The notes below the pieces were generated by a model. It was given only the letters and a program-made list of their open reading frames with translations. It did no database searches and was not told the origin of the DNA. Positions 1-6,370 of a DNA stretch of 6,370 nucleotides are shown piece after piece. Source of the stretch: Rhodobacterales bacterium UBA5972 (GTDB taxonomy: Bacteria > Pseudomonadota > Alphaproteobacteria > Rhodobacterales > Rhodobacteraceae). Numbering within the stretch: the first letter of the stretch is position 1; each line of letters begins with the position of its first letter. The position numbers and the translations under genes are program-made. The DNA lies in assembly GCA_002430125.1 (NCBI GenBank), contig DJBQ01000069.1, positions 7,680 to 14,049 on the forward strand. The letters are read 5' to 3'.

Positions 1-946
1 GGATGCTACGCTGATTTTTGAAGCTTTGGCGATGGCCTGCCCCTCGGTAGGTTCGTTTCTGTCGATCCATAATATGTGCGGCGGGATGATCGACAAGTTC
101 GGCTCGGACGACCTGAGGGCCAAGTGGCTGCCAAAGATGTGCTCGATGGAAACTGTGGTCAGTTATTGTTTGACGGAACCGGGATCGGGCAGCGACGCGG
201 CCGCTTTGCGTACGCGCGCGCAGCGGACAAACGAGGGCTATTCCCTGACAGGCAACAAGGCGTTTATTTCGGGTGGCGGTTATTCTGACGCCTATATCGT
301 GATGTGCCGCACTGGCGATGACAGCCCCAAGGGTATTTCCACTGTGATCGTTGAAGATGGCACAAAGGGCCTGTCTTTTGGTGTGCGTGAACGCAAAATG
401 GGCTGGCTGAACCAACCGACCGCACAAGTGCAGTTTGACGATTGCCTGACCTCCACTGACAATCTGGTCGGTGAGGAAGGCAAAGGTTTTACCTACGCAA
501 TGGCCGGGCTTGATGGTGGGCGGTTGAATATTTCAGCAGGCGCACTTGGCGGAGCGCAAGCTGCACTGGATAAAACGCTGATTTATATGGGCGAGCGCAA
601 GGCCTTTGGCAAAAGCATCGATCAGTTTCAGGCGCTGCAATTCCGGCTGGCGGATATGGAAACCGAATTACAGGCGGCGCGGATATTCCTGCGGCAAGCG
701 GCGTGGAAGCTCGATAACCAGGCGGCAGATGCGACGAAATATTGCGCGATGGCCAAAAGATTTGTCACAGATACCGCGTTCAAAGTGGCCAATGACTGCC
801 TGCAACTGCATGGCGGATATGGCTATTTGGCGGATTACGGCATTGAAAAAATAGTGCGTGATTTGCGGGTTCACCAAATCCTGGAAGGCACAAACGAGAT
901 CATGCGCCTGATCGTAGGTCGCGCGCTGCTGGCCGAGAGAGGCTGA
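1..946 (+). CDS. Isobutyryl-CoA dehydrogenase (acyl-CoA dehydrogenase family), 5'-partial
   Basis: FAD-dependent flavoenzyme of valine catabolism that oxidises isobutyryl-CoA to methacrylyl-CoA in the cytoplasm and passes electrons to ETF. The reading frame is open to the window edge (first full codon at 2, residues DATLIFEALAMACPS), so about 65 N-terminal residues of a ~380-residue protein are missing; the TTG at 26 is internal. 314 residues are visible. Seen: acyl-CoA dehydrogenase signature 1 (CLTEPGSGSDAAA, codons from about 167), signature 2 (QLHGGYGYLADYGIEKIVRD, from about 806) and the catalytic base Glu in LEGTNEI (codon 884-886). The segments SIHNMCGGMIDKFG, SYCLTEPGSGSDAA, VMCRTG and SRVHQILEG-like LRVHQILEG closely match, from memory, the ACAD8 isobutyryl-CoA dehydrogenase subfamily rather than general short-chain enzymes. 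The gene overlaps the next by one base (TGATG) and the downstream genes are valine-pathway enzymes, which supports the substrate call. A 2-methylbutyryl-CoA or broader short branched-chain preference is possible. Confidence 0.9.
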   Translation, partial: DATLIFEALAMACPSVGSFLSIHNMCGGMIDKFGSDDLRAKWLPKMCSMETVVSYCLTEPGSGSDAAALRTRAQRTNEGYSLTGNKAFISGGGYSDAYIVMCRTGDDSPKGISTVIVEDGTKGLSFGVRERKMGWLNQPTAQVQFDDCLTSTDNLVGEEGKGFTYAMAGLDGGRLNISAGALGGAQAALDKTLIYMGERKAFGKSIDQFQALQFRLADMETELQAARIFLRQAAWKLDNQAADATKYCAMAKRFVTDTAFKVANDCLQLHGGYGYLADYGIEKIVRDLRVHQILEGTNEIMRLIVGRALLAERG

Positions 947-1980
947 TGGCAGATATTCACATTCGGGTTGAGGGCAAGGCCGGACGGATCACGTTGAACC
1001 GTCCGCAGGCTTTGAATGCAATGACTTATGCGATGTGTAACGACATAAAAGCCGCCATTGATGCCTGGCGCGATGATCCCGAAGTAGCCTTGGTGGTGAT
1101 CGATGCCATAGGTGAAAAAGCTTTTTGCGCAGGTGGCGACATTCAGCAACTTTACGATACCGGCATTGCTGGTGATTTTGCCTTTGGGCAAACATTTTGG
1201 GCCGACGAATACGGTTTGAACGTCAAAATCGCGCAATATCCGAAACCTTATGTGGCTTTGATGCAAGGCTTCACGATGGGCGGCGGTGTTGGCATTTCTT
1301 GCCATGGAAGCCACCGGATTGTCGGCGAAAGCAGCCGGATTGCGATGCCGGAATGCGGCATTGGACTGGTGCCGGATGTTGGCGGTTCGTGGTTGTTGGC
1401 GCAGGCACCGGGATATTTGGGCGATTATTTGGGTCTGACAGCGGCACGCATGGGCCCCGGGGATGCTATCTTTGCGGGTTTTGCTGATCGTTATGTGCCA
1501 TTGGTCAATTGGCCAGCTTTGATCCATGATTTAGAACAAAGCGGTGACGTGGCTGCGCTGGACGAATATGTTCGCACAGCCCCTGAAAGCAAGATGGCCA
1601 TGCAACTTGATGATATTAACGCGCTGTTTGCGGCTGGGGACTTAGTTGAAATCTCGGCAGCGCTAAAGGCCGTGTCAGGTGATTTTGCCACCGAAACACT
1701 GAAAGCGATATCGCGAAACGCGCCTTTATCGATGGCGGTTGCGCTTGAAACACTGCGCCGCTTGCGCGCGGATGGCGGTATTCGCAAAGCCCTGCGACTT
1801 GAATATCGTTTCACCGCCCGTTCAATGCAGCACGGCGATTTTCTGGAAGGTATTCGTGCCGCGATCATCGACAAGGATCGCAATCCGCGCTGGAAACACC
1901 AGATTGATCAGGTTAGCGCGCAAGACGTTGCCTTTATGTTGTCCTCGCTTGGGGACATGGAACTGAAATTAGCGGAGTAG
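946..1980 (+). CDS. 3-hydroxyisobutyryl-CoA hydrolase (enoyl-CoA hydratase/isomerase family)
   Basis: Crotonase-fold thioesterase (EC 3.1.2.4 type) that hydrolyses 3-hydroxyisobutyryl-CoA to free 3-hydroxyisobutyrate and CoA, allowing the next gene's product to act. The 344 residues fit HIBCH-type proteins and exceed plain enoyl-CoA hydratases (~260). Seen: NRPQALNAM near residue 18; the oxyanion-hole loops FCAGGD (60-65) and MGGGVG (111-116); the MPE...PDVGG segment (134-147), where Glu136 and Asp144 align with the catalytic acids reported for human HIBCH; and a C-terminal ECH_2-type region with LRLEYRFTARSM (283-294) and EGIRAAIIDKDRNPRWKH (301-318), diagnostic of hydrolases in this family. 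The start ATG (946) overlaps the upstream stop and is preceded by a purine-rich GAGAGG (937-942), suggesting translational coupling. A true enoyl-CoA hydratase is the main alternative, but the C-terminal region argues against it. The methacrylyl-CoA hydratase itself is not in the window. Confidence 0.9.
   Translation: MADIHIRVEGKAGRITLNRPQALNAMTYAMCNDIKAAIDAWRDDPEVALVVIDAIGEKAFCAGGDIQQLYDTGIAGDFAFGQTFWADEYGLNVKIAQYPKPYVALMQGFTMGGGVGISCHGSHRIVGESSRIAMPECGIGLVPDVGGSWLLAQAPGYLGDYLGLTAARMGPGDAIFAGFADRYVPLVNWPALIHDLEQSGDVAALDEYVRTAPESKMAMQLDDINALFAAGDLVEISAALKAVSGDFATETLKAISRNAPLSMAVALETLRRLRADGGIRKALRLEYRFTARSMQHGDFLEGIRAAIIDKDRNPRWKHQIDQVSAQDVAFMLSSLGDMELKLAE
1974..1977 (+). promoter_or_regulatory. 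Ribosome binding site of mmsB
   Basis: GGAG lies seven bases before the ATG at 1985 and inside the last codons of the preceding hydrolase gene. It fixes the mmsB start and implies translation from a shared mRNA. Confidence 0.75.
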
Positions 1981-1984
1981 ACAC

Positions 1985-2866
1985 ATGAAAATCGGATTTA
2001 TCGGCCTTGGAAATATGGGCTCGCCAATGGCGACAAATCTTGTGGCCGCTGGCCATCAGGTCAGAGGATTTGATCTGACGGCCCCCTGCCCGGACGGTGT
2101 TGTTAAATCTGCCAGTGCGGCGGAGTGCGCTACAGGGCAGGATGTTGTGATCACAATGCTGCCAAACGGCGCAATTTTGCGCACGGTGGCTGCAGAAATC
2201 ATCCCGGCAATGGCCAAGGGGGCCGGATTTGTTGACTGTTCTACCGTCGATGTAGAAAGCGCGCGCACTGTGGCCGAAGACGCAGTTTTGGCTGGACTTT
2301 TACCGGTCGATGCACCGGTTTCGGGCGGGGTTGGCGGCGCGTCGGCTGGCACGCTGACTTTTATGGCCGGTGGATCAGATGCAGCCTTTGCCAAGGCAGC
2401 ACCTTTATTTGACGTCATGGGTCAAAAAGCAGTCCACTGTGGTGGTTCCGGCGCCGGGCAGTCGGCCAAGATCTGCAACAACATGATCCTTGGCGTGACC
2501 ATGATCGCCACCTGTGAAGCCTTTGCCCTGGCGGATAAACTGGGGCTTGACCGGCAGAAAATGTTTGATGTTGTGTCCACTTCGTCGGGGTATTCATGGT
2601 CAATGAACGCCTATTGCCCGGCCCCCGGCATTGGCCCGAAATCACCGTCTGACAATGGTTACAAGCCGGGTTTTGCGGCGGATTTGATGCTGAAAGACCT
2701 GCGTTTAAGCCAAATGGCCGCCGAGGCGGTTGATGCAGACACCCCGATGGGGGCAGCGGCAGCAGAACTGTACCGGCGCTTTGTCGAAGAGGAAGACGGC
2801 AAGGGCATGGATTTTTCCGCGATGTTGCCCAGATTTGAAAAACGCCACCGCAACACAGGAAATTGA
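1985..2866 (+). CDS. mmsB: 3-hydroxyisobutyrate dehydrogenase
   Basis: Oxidises 3-hydroxyisobutyrate to methylmalonate semialdehyde (EC 1.1.1.31) in valine degradation; the product normally goes to mmsA, not seen here. The 293 residues match the family length. Seen: N-terminal Rossmann fold with the dehydrogenase signature IGFIGLGNMGSPMATNL (3-19; GxGxxG at Gly7-Gly9-Gly12); Asp30 at the end of the second strand, which favours NAD+ over NADP+; substrate-binding PVSGG (111-115); the catalytic Lys162 with Asn166 in GSGAGQSAKICNNM (154-167); and the HIBADH-specific stretch SSGYSWSMNAYCPAPG (200-215) followed by YKPGFAADLMLKDLRLS (226-242). That stretch separates it from related tartronate-semialdehyde reductases and other beta-hydroxyacid dehydrogenases. 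It starts four bases after the hydrolase stop with a good GGAG site, so it is the third gene of the same operon. No clear intrinsic terminator follows the TGA. Confidence 0.95.
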   Translation: MKIGFIGLGNMGSPMATNLVAAGHQVRGFDLTAPCPDGVVKSASAAECATGQDVVITMLPNGAILRTVAAEIIPAMAKGAGFVDCSTVDVESARTVAEDAVLAGLLPVDAPVSGGVGGASAGTLTFMAGGSDAAFAKAAPLFDVMGQKAVHCGGSGAGQSAKICNNMILGVTMIATCEAFALADKLGLDRQKMFDVVSTSSGYSWSMNAYCPAPGIGPKSPSDNGYKPGFAADLMLKDLRLSQMAAEAVDADTPMGAAAAELYRRFVEEEDGKGMDFSAMLPRFEKRHRNTGN

Positions 2867-2954
2867 TCCAGCGCAAGGTTCTTAGGTTCAGAATCCGTTA
2901 GGTGTTTTGCGTACAGCACATATATATGCATATATTCTAATATGGAGAGGTCTC
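2867..2954 (+). promoter_or_regulatory. Intergenic promoter region of the DUF2892-type gene
   Basis: This 88-base gap is much more AT-rich in its second half than the surroundings. A sigma70-like promoter can be drawn as TTGCGT (2907-2912), an 18-base spacer and TATATT (2931-2936), giving a start near 2943. GGAGAGG at 2944-2950 is a strong ribosome binding site for the ATG at 2955. A short direct repeat AGGTTC occurs at 2876-2881 and 2884-2889, with no obvious role. I saw no hairpin-plus-T-run that would end the upstream operon, so read-through from mmsB is possible. Promoter boxes are visual matches only. Confidence 0.45.
2922..2935. repeat. Perfect 14-bp palindrome overlapping the predicted -10 box
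   Basis: ATATATGCATATAT reads identically on both strands and overlaps the predicted -10 hexamer at 2931-2936. A dimeric repressor bound here would block RNA polymerase, so it is a candidate operator. No regulator gene is in the window, and low-complexity AT sequence produces such palindromes easily. Confidence 0.35.
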
Positions 2955-3158
2955 ATGTTTGCTAAAAATGTTGGATCCGTTGACCGCATCCTGCGCATTG
3001 TTCTTGGTATCGTCTTGATCGACTTGTTTTTCATGTACCCGGCGCTAGGCGTTTGGAAATGGGCCGCAATGGTCATCGGGGTTGTGATGCTGTTCACAGC
3101 GTTTATGTCGTCCTGCCTGATCTATACGATTCTGGGTATGCGGACGAACAAGTCGTAA
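2955..3158 (+). CDS. Small DUF2892/YgaP-like transmembrane protein
   Basis: A 67-residue inner-membrane protein of unknown function. The start at 2955 is chosen because GGAGAGG (2944-2950) precedes it and because the protein then begins MFAKNVGSVDRILRIVLGIV, the usual opening of DUF2892 proteins (the membrane segment also found at the C-terminus of the rhodanese YgaP); the in-frame TTG at 2907 lies inside the promoter and would add an unrelated leader. Two hydrophobic helices are visible, about residues 13-29 and 35-54, joined by a short YPALGVWKW loop. They are followed by SSCLIYTILGM, where Cys54 and the Y-x-x-LG motif match the family's usual C-x-LY-x-LLG ending. The tail RTNKS is short and basic. 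Relatives are often found near sulfur-transfer or ArsR-regulated genes, but nothing of that kind is adjacent here. It is convergent with uvrA and separated from it by a hairpin. Family assignment is from memory of the motif. Confidence 0.82.
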   Translation: MFAKNVGSVDRILRIVLGIVLIDLFFMYPALGVWKWAAMVIGVVMLFTAFMSSCLIYTILGMRTNKS

Positions 3159-3161
3159 GTC

Positions 3162-3204
3162 GCCAAAAAGCTTTTGGCACCACAAACCGTTGTTGTGGTG
3201 CCAA
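3162..3204 (-). terminator. Intrinsic terminator hairpin between the DUF2892-type gene and uvrA
   Basis: A perfect 12-bp stem (TTGGCACCACAA at 3174-3185 against TTGTGGTGCCAA at 3193-3204) encloses a 7-base loop. Read on the - strand, it begins two bases after the uvrA stop and is followed by AAGC and then five Ts (complement of A3165-A3169), so it fits best as the uvrA terminator. On the + strand no T run follows (TGCTATTCGG), so it could stall or protect the small gene's transcript but is a weaker terminator there. A second hairpin (GCCAAAA 3162-3168 with TTTTGGC 3172-3178) overlaps the left arm and cannot form at the same time. Confidence 0.75.
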
Positions 3205-3206
3205 TG

Positions 3207-6065
3207 CTATTCGGCCGCTGTTCGGCGCGCTGTCAGGATATCTTTCAGGTAATATCCCGTGTGACTGCCTTTGGCCAAGGCCACCTCTTCCGGGGTGCCG
3301 GTGGCAATGATCATACCACCACCGTCGCCGCCTTCAGGACCTATATCAATGATATGGTCTGCGGTCTTGATCACATCCAGATTATGCTCGATCACCAGCA
3401 CGGAATTGCCCTGATCGACCAGTTCATGCAGAACTTCCAATAACTTACGCACATCTTCAAAATGCAAGCCGGTGGTTGGTTCGTCCAAGATATACAGCGT
3501 GCGACCGGTGGATCGCTTGCTGAGTTCCTTTGACAGTTTCACCCGCTGCGCTTCACCGCCTGACAGGGTTGTCGCCTGTTGACCGACCTTGATGTACCCA
3601 AGACCGACCCGCATCAGGGCTGTCATCTTTTCGCGGATCGACGGAACCGCCTTAAAGAACAGTTCGGCGTCTTCAACGTTCATATCAAGTATGTCCGCTA
3701 TGCTTTTGTTCTTGAATTTAATTTCCAAAGTCTCGCGATTATAACGCTGGCCCTTGCAGCTTTCGCAGGTGACATAAACATCGGGCAGGAAATGCATTTC
3801 AATCTTGATGACGCCATCACCCTGACACGCCTCGCAACGCCCGCCTTTGACGTTGAAACTGAACCGCCCGGTTTTGTAGCCGCGCGCTTTGGATTCAGGC
3901 AGTCCGGCAAACCAATCCCTGATTGGGGTAAATGCGCCGGTATACGTGGCCGGGTTGGAACGCGGCGTACGCCCGATTGGGCGTTGGTCTATGTCGATGA
4001 CTTTATCAAGGTGTTCCAACCCCTTAACCGCCTCGCAAGGCCCTGGAGTTTGGCGCGCGCCGTTCAACCGCATCGAGGCAGTTTTGAACAGGGTTTCTAT
4101 CGTCAGGGTGGATTTACCGCCGCCGGACACACCGGTAATGCAGGTGAATGTGCCCAAAGGGAATGTCGCGGTTATGTTTTTAAGGTTGTTGCCGGTAGCA
4201 CCTTCAACAACCAGATTTTTACCATTGCCACGACGCCGTTCCGCCGGGATCGGTACTTGCCGCGTTCCGGTCAGATATTGACCGGTTAACGAGGCCGGAT
4301 CATGCGCGATATGTTCCGGCGTGCCTTCTGACACAATCCGACCACCATGCACGCCGGCACCGGGACCGATATCCAGAACATAATCCGCCGTGCGGATCGC
4401 TTCTTCGTCATGCTCAACGACGATAACCGTATTCCCCTGATCGCGCAGATTGCGCAGGGTTTGCAGCAGGCGGCCGTTGTCACGCTGATGCAGGCCAATT
4501 GAGGGTTCATCAAGCACATAAAGAACGCCGGTCAGGCCTGATCCGATCTGGCTGGCCAATCTGATCCGCTGGCTTTCGCCCCCTGATAACGTGCCGGAAT
4601 TTCGGCTGAGCGTCAGATAGTCAAGCCCGACATTCACAAGGAATCCAAGACGTTCGCGGATTTCCTTAAGGATCGCCCGTGAAATTTCGACGCGCTGCGC
4701 TGTCAGATGCGTCGGTACGGATTCGACCCAATTCAGCGCGTCGCGGATCGACATTTGCACCACTTCACCGGCATGCAGCCCGGCGATTTTCACCGCCAAC
4801 GCTTCGGGACGCAAACGATAGCCATGGCAAGTGCCGCAACCACGATTGCTCTGATAACGCTCGAACTCCTCGCGAATCCACGAACTGTCAGTCTCGCGGT
4901 AACGGCGCTCCATATTCGGGATAACGCCTTCAAAACTGCGGGTCACCTCGTAAACTCGTCCACCTTCGTCATAGCGAAACTTGATTTCATCTTCGCCCGA
5001 GCCGTACAACATCACTTGTTGCGCTGCTTCCGGTAAGTCACGCCATTTCGCATCGCGCTTGAAGCCGTAATGTTTGGCAATTGCTTCAATGGTTTGCAGG
5101 AAATACGGCGACTTGCCTTTGCGCCACGGGGCAAGTGCTCCATCGTAAAGCGAAATTGTGGTGTCAGGCACGACAAGGCGTTCGTCAAAGAACAGTTCGA
5201 CCCCAAGGCCGTCGCAATCCGGGCAAGCCCCGAAAGGCGCATTGAACGAAAACAGGCGCGGTTCGATCTCGGGGATCGTGAAACCAGACACCGGGCACGC
5301 GAATTTTTCCGAAAACGTCGTGCGTTCTGGTTCGCCTTCCGCTGGTGCGGTTTCAAGGATCGCGATGCCGTCCGCAAGGTTCAGGGCGGTGCGCAGACTG
5401 TCGGCAAGCCGGGTTTCAAGGCCAGGCTTTACAATAATCCGATCAACCACAACGTCGATATCCTGGCGAAATTTCTTATCAAGCTTAGGCGCATCTTCAA
5501 GTTCGTAAAACGCTCCATTCACCTTAACCCGTTGAAAACCTTGCTTTTGCAGATCAAGAAATTCTTTGCGATATTCGCCTTTGCGGTCGCGCACAATTGG
5601 CGCCAGCAGATAGGCTCGCGTGCCTTCCGGCATGGCCATGATCCGGTCAGTCATTTCACTGACTTGCTGCGCTTCGATCGGCAACCCCGTGGTCGGGCTG
5701 AACGGCGTGCCGACGCGGGCGAATAACAGCCGCATATAGTCATAAATCTCGGTGACGGTGCCAACGGTCGAGCGTGGGTTCTTGCTGGTGGTTTTCTGTT
5801 CAATTGAAATGGCGGGCGACAGGCCGGAAATGTGATCCAGGTCCGGTTTTTGCATCATATCAAGAAATTGCCGCGCATAGGCGGACAGCGATTCCACGTA
5901 CCGGCGCTGTCCTTCGGCATAGATCGTATCAAAAGCCAGCGAAGACTTGCCCGACCCTGACAGCCCGGTGATGACAACCAGCTTGTCACGCGGGATTTTC
6001 ACATCAATCGACTTGAGGTTATGTTCGCGCGCACCGCGTATTTCGATATATTTCTGCTCTGTCAT
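3207..6065 (-). CDS. uvrA: UvrABC system protein A (excinuclease ABC subunit A)
   Basis: Damage-sensing ATPase of nucleotide excision repair: a UvrA dimer with UvrB scans DNA, loads UvrB at lesions and leaves before UvrC cuts. Full length at 952 residues from the ATG at 6065 (E. coli UvrA is 940). Seen in order: Walker [10 protein letters not shown] (34-41); first zinc site Cys257, Ser260, Cys281, Cys284; a CGTC pair (Cys410, Cys413); ABC signature LSGGE (493-497); Walker B-I VLDEPS (517-522, Glu520); Walker [11 protein letters not shown] (645-652); zinc finger CEAC-x19-CESC (744-770); LSGGE (834-838); Walker B-II ILDEPT (859-864, Glu862). Both ATPase modules look intact. Ser260 replaces a cysteine present in E. 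coli; I recall CPVS as usual in alphaproteobacteria. The start is chosen over the in-frame GTG at 6071 because AGGGG (6075-6079) is nine bases from the ATG but only three from the GTG, and MTEQKYIE resembles relatives. The gene is a single transcription unit facing away from the window's right end, probably under LexA control. Confidence 0.98.
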   Translation of the reverse strand: MTEQKYIEIRGAREHNLKSIDVKIPRDKLVVITGLSGSGKSSLAFDTIYAEGQRRYVESLSAYARQFLDMMQKPDLDHISGLSPAISIEQKTTSKNPRSTVGTVTEIYDYMRLLFARVGTPFSPTTGLPIEAQQVSEMTDRIMAMPEGTRAYLLAPIVRDRKGEYRKEFLDLQKQGFQRVKVNGAFYELEDAPKLDKKFRQDIDVVVDRIIVKPGLETRLADSLRTALNLADGIAILETAPAEGEPERTTFSEKFACPVSGFTIPEIEPRLFSFNAPFGACPDCDGLGVELFFDERLVVPDTTISLYDGALAPWRKGKSPYFLQTIEAIAKHYGFKRDAKWRDLPEAAQQVMLYGSGEDEIKFRYDEGGRVYEVTRSFEGVIPNMERRYRETDSSWIREEFERYQSNRGCGTCHGYRLRPEALAVKIAGLHAGEVVQMSIRDALNWVESVPTHLTAQRVEISRAILKEIRERLGFLVNVGLDYLTLSRNSGTLSGGESQRIRLASQIGSGLTGVLYVLDEPSIGLHQRDNGRLLQTLRNLRDQGNTVIVVEHDEEAIRTADYVLDIGPGAGVHGGRIVSEGTPEHIAHDPASLTGQYLTGTRQVPIPAERRRGNGKNLVVEGATGNNLKNITATFPLGTFTCITGVSGGGKSTLTIETLFKTASMRLNGARQTPGPCEAVKGLEHLDKVIDIDQRPIGRTPRSNPATYTGAFTPIRDWFAGLPESKARGYKTGRFSFNVKGGRCEACQGDGVIKIEMHFLPDVYVTCESCKGQRYNRETLEIKFKNKSIADILDMNVEDAELFFKAVPSIREKMTALMRVGLGYIKVGQQATTLSGGEAQRVKLSKELSKRSTGRTLYILDEPTTGLHFEDVRKLLEVLHELVDQGNSVLVIEHNLDVIKTADHIIDIGPEGGDGGGMIIATGTPEEVALAKGSHTGYYLKDILTARRTAAE

Positions 6066-6074
6066 TCCCACACG

Positions 6075-6079
6075 CCCCT
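6075..6079 (-). promoter_or_regulatory. Ribosome binding site of uvrA
   Basis: AGGGG on the - strand, nine bases before the ATG at 6065 and only three before the in-frame GTG at 6071. The spacing favours the ATG as the true start. Confidence 0.55.
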
Positions 6080-6110
6080 GCGCCTAAGCCCACGCCCTTC
6101 TGGGCCTTTA

Positions 6111-6138
6111 GAGAATGGAACAAAACGTGATCATTCTC
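6111..6138. repeat. Inverted repeat spanning the uvrA promoter
   Basis: GAGAATG (6111-6117) and CATTCTC (6132-6138) form perfect 7-bp arms around a 14-base spacer. The arms coincide with the predicted -10 and -35 regions and bracket the LexA box. Seven-base inverted repeats of this spacing occur by chance several times in 6 kb, so a role is uncertain. Confidence 0.35.
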
Positions 6139-6140
6139 AA
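6112..6140 (-). promoter_or_regulatory. Predicted uvrA promoter
   Basis: On the - strand TTGAGA (6140-6135) matches five of six bases of the sigma70 -35 box. After exactly 17 bases comes CATTCT (6117-6112), a poor -10 (three of six). Transcription would start near 6105, giving a leader of about 40 bases before the uvrA ATG. The -35 and the spacing are good and the -10 is weak, as is common in alphaproteobacteria. The call is visual only. Confidence 0.45.
6118..6132 (-). promoter_or_regulatory. Putative LexA (SOS) box of uvrA
   Basis: Read towards uvrA the site is GATC-ACGTTTT-GTTC, one base from the alphaproteobacterial LexA consensus GTTC-N7-GTTC. The published Rhodobacter sphaeroides work describes GTTC-N7-GTTC at uvrA and a GTTC-N7-GATC variant at recA, so a GATC half-site has precedent. 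The 15 bases lie wholly inside the 17-base spacer of the predicted promoter, the position where a repressor would block polymerase. Together these suggest that uvrA is DNA-damage inducible here; binding itself is inferred. Confidence 0.6.
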
Positions 6141-6370
6141 GCGGAATCAGTCACCCTGCCCCGCAAAGGACAGAATAACAGGCGCGGCCAGGGAATGCTT
6201 GCCTCAATTTTGCATACCTGATTCACGTGACGGACCGTCGATTAGAACGCCGCCCGCGACAGCACAATCACCCCGGCATAAAAGGACCAATGCGCAATAT
6301 AGGAATATGCTAAACCATTGCGGACACGCAACATAAGATACGTAAAGATCAGGGCAATCGCATTTCAAAA
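6141..6370. other. Region upstream of uvrA without a confident gene
   Basis: Apart from the weak - strand remnant, this stretch holds no convincing coding region. The + strand frame at 6115-6336 encodes a Pro/Arg/Cys-rich peptide with no family features and starts inside the uvrA promoter, so it is not called. Two small palindromes occur side by side: TCACGTGA (6223-6230) and GACGGACCGTC (6229-6239), just past the stop of the - strand open frame. Their loop is too short and there is no T run for a terminator. A stronger + strand promoter for a divergent gene was not seen. Confidence 0.5.
6242..6364 (-). pseudogene. Possible C-terminal remnant of a membrane protein, unidentified
   Basis: An open stretch of 40 codons on the - strand ends at TAA (6244-6242) and is closed upstream by an in-frame TGA (6367-6365). 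The peptide is strongly hydrophobic, with ALIFTYLML, then a short polar RVRNG turn, then SYIAHWSFYAGVIVLSR, which reads like a last transmembrane hairpin. The pattern of a basic turn followed by xIAHxxFYAxV recalls the C-terminal part of CPBP (CAAX-type) membrane proteases, but this is a weak resemblance from memory. Possibilities are a gene broken by a frameshift near 6365, a 30-residue small protein from the ATG at 6334, or a chance open frame. No good ribosome binding site was seen before 6334. The sequence beyond the window decides between these. Confidence 0.25.

Noticed and set aside
871..1527. 218-codon - strand open frame across the dehydrogenase/hydrolase junction
   Set aside because: It is antisense to two well-supported genes and spans their overlap; the peptide is of low quality, rich in His, Arg and Gln.
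2907..2954. N-terminal extension of the small membrane protein from TTG at 2907
   Set aside because: The extra 16 residues come from promoter-like AT-rich DNA, and the ATG at 2955 has a strong GGAGAGG site and the family's normal N-terminus.
3579..4289. 236-codon + strand open frame antisense to the UvrA C-terminal half
   Set aside because: The opposite strand carries intact Walker and zinc motifs throughout; the antisense peptide has no recognisable domain and no ribosome binding site was seen.
5070..5726. 218-codon + strand open frame inside uvrA
   Set aside because: It lies wholly antisense to conserved UvrA sequence, encodes a Arg/Phe-rich peptide without family motifs, and is explained by the codon bias of the opposite strand.
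6066..6071. GTG start for uvrA two codons upstream
   Set aside because: The AGGGG site would be only three bases away; the ATG at 6065 has proper spacing and matches the usual UvrA N-terminus.
6223..6239. Adjacent palindromes TCACGTGA and GACGGACCGTC as a terminator
   Set aside because: The loop would be one to three bases with a 4-5 bp stem and no T run follows on either strand; short palindromes of this size are expected by chance.
6115..6336. 73-codon + strand frame upstream of uvrA
   Set aside because: It starts in the predicted uvrA promoter, has no ribosome binding site and an unstructured Pro/Arg/Cys-rich translation without conserved features.

Overview
The window looks like a piece of ordinary chromosome from an alphaproteobacterium, most likely a marine Rhodobacterales/Roseobacter-group species. 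This rests on three things: the three-gene valine-degradation block resembles the arrangement known from that group; the UvrA sequence has alphaproteobacterial hallmarks (CPVS at the first zinc site, GVSGGGKS at the second Walker A); and the putative SOS box is of the alphaproteobacterial GTTC-N7-GTTC type. No sequence search was possible, so the taxonomy is inference.

Positions 1-2866 (+ strand) hold a tight run of three valine-catabolism genes: an isobutyryl-CoA dehydrogenase (5' end outside the window), a 3-hydroxyisobutyryl-CoA hydrolase overlapping it by one base, and 3-hydroxyisobutyrate dehydrogenase (mmsB) four bases further on. Together they cover isobutyryl-CoA to methacrylyl-CoA, 3-hydroxyisobutyryl-CoA to 3-hydroxyisobutyrate, and 3-hydroxyisobutyrate to methylmalonate semialdehyde. 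The hydratase between the first two steps and the final methylmalonate-semialdehyde dehydrogenase (mmsA) are not in the window.

Positions 2867-3158 hold an 88-bp AT-rich promoter region with a perfect 14-bp palindrome, then a 67-residue two-helix membrane protein of the DUF2892/YgaP-like type. It converges on uvrA, and a strong 12-bp-stem hairpin sits between the two stop codons.

Positions 3207-6065 (- strand) encode full-length UvrA (952 aa), the damage-recognition ATPase of nucleotide excision repair. Upstream of it (6066-6140) are a plausible promoter and a one-mismatch LexA box lying exactly in the -35/-10 spacer, so SOS control is likely.

The last ~230 bases hold no confident gene. A 40-codon open stretch on the - strand (6242-6364) encodes a hydrophobic peptide resembling the C-terminal end of a membrane protein, but it is cut off by an in-frame stop near the window edge, so it may be a broken gene. 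I found no mobile element, CRISPR array, tRNA or rRNA, and nothing that amounts to a new defence or metabolic system. The items most worth checking are regulatory.
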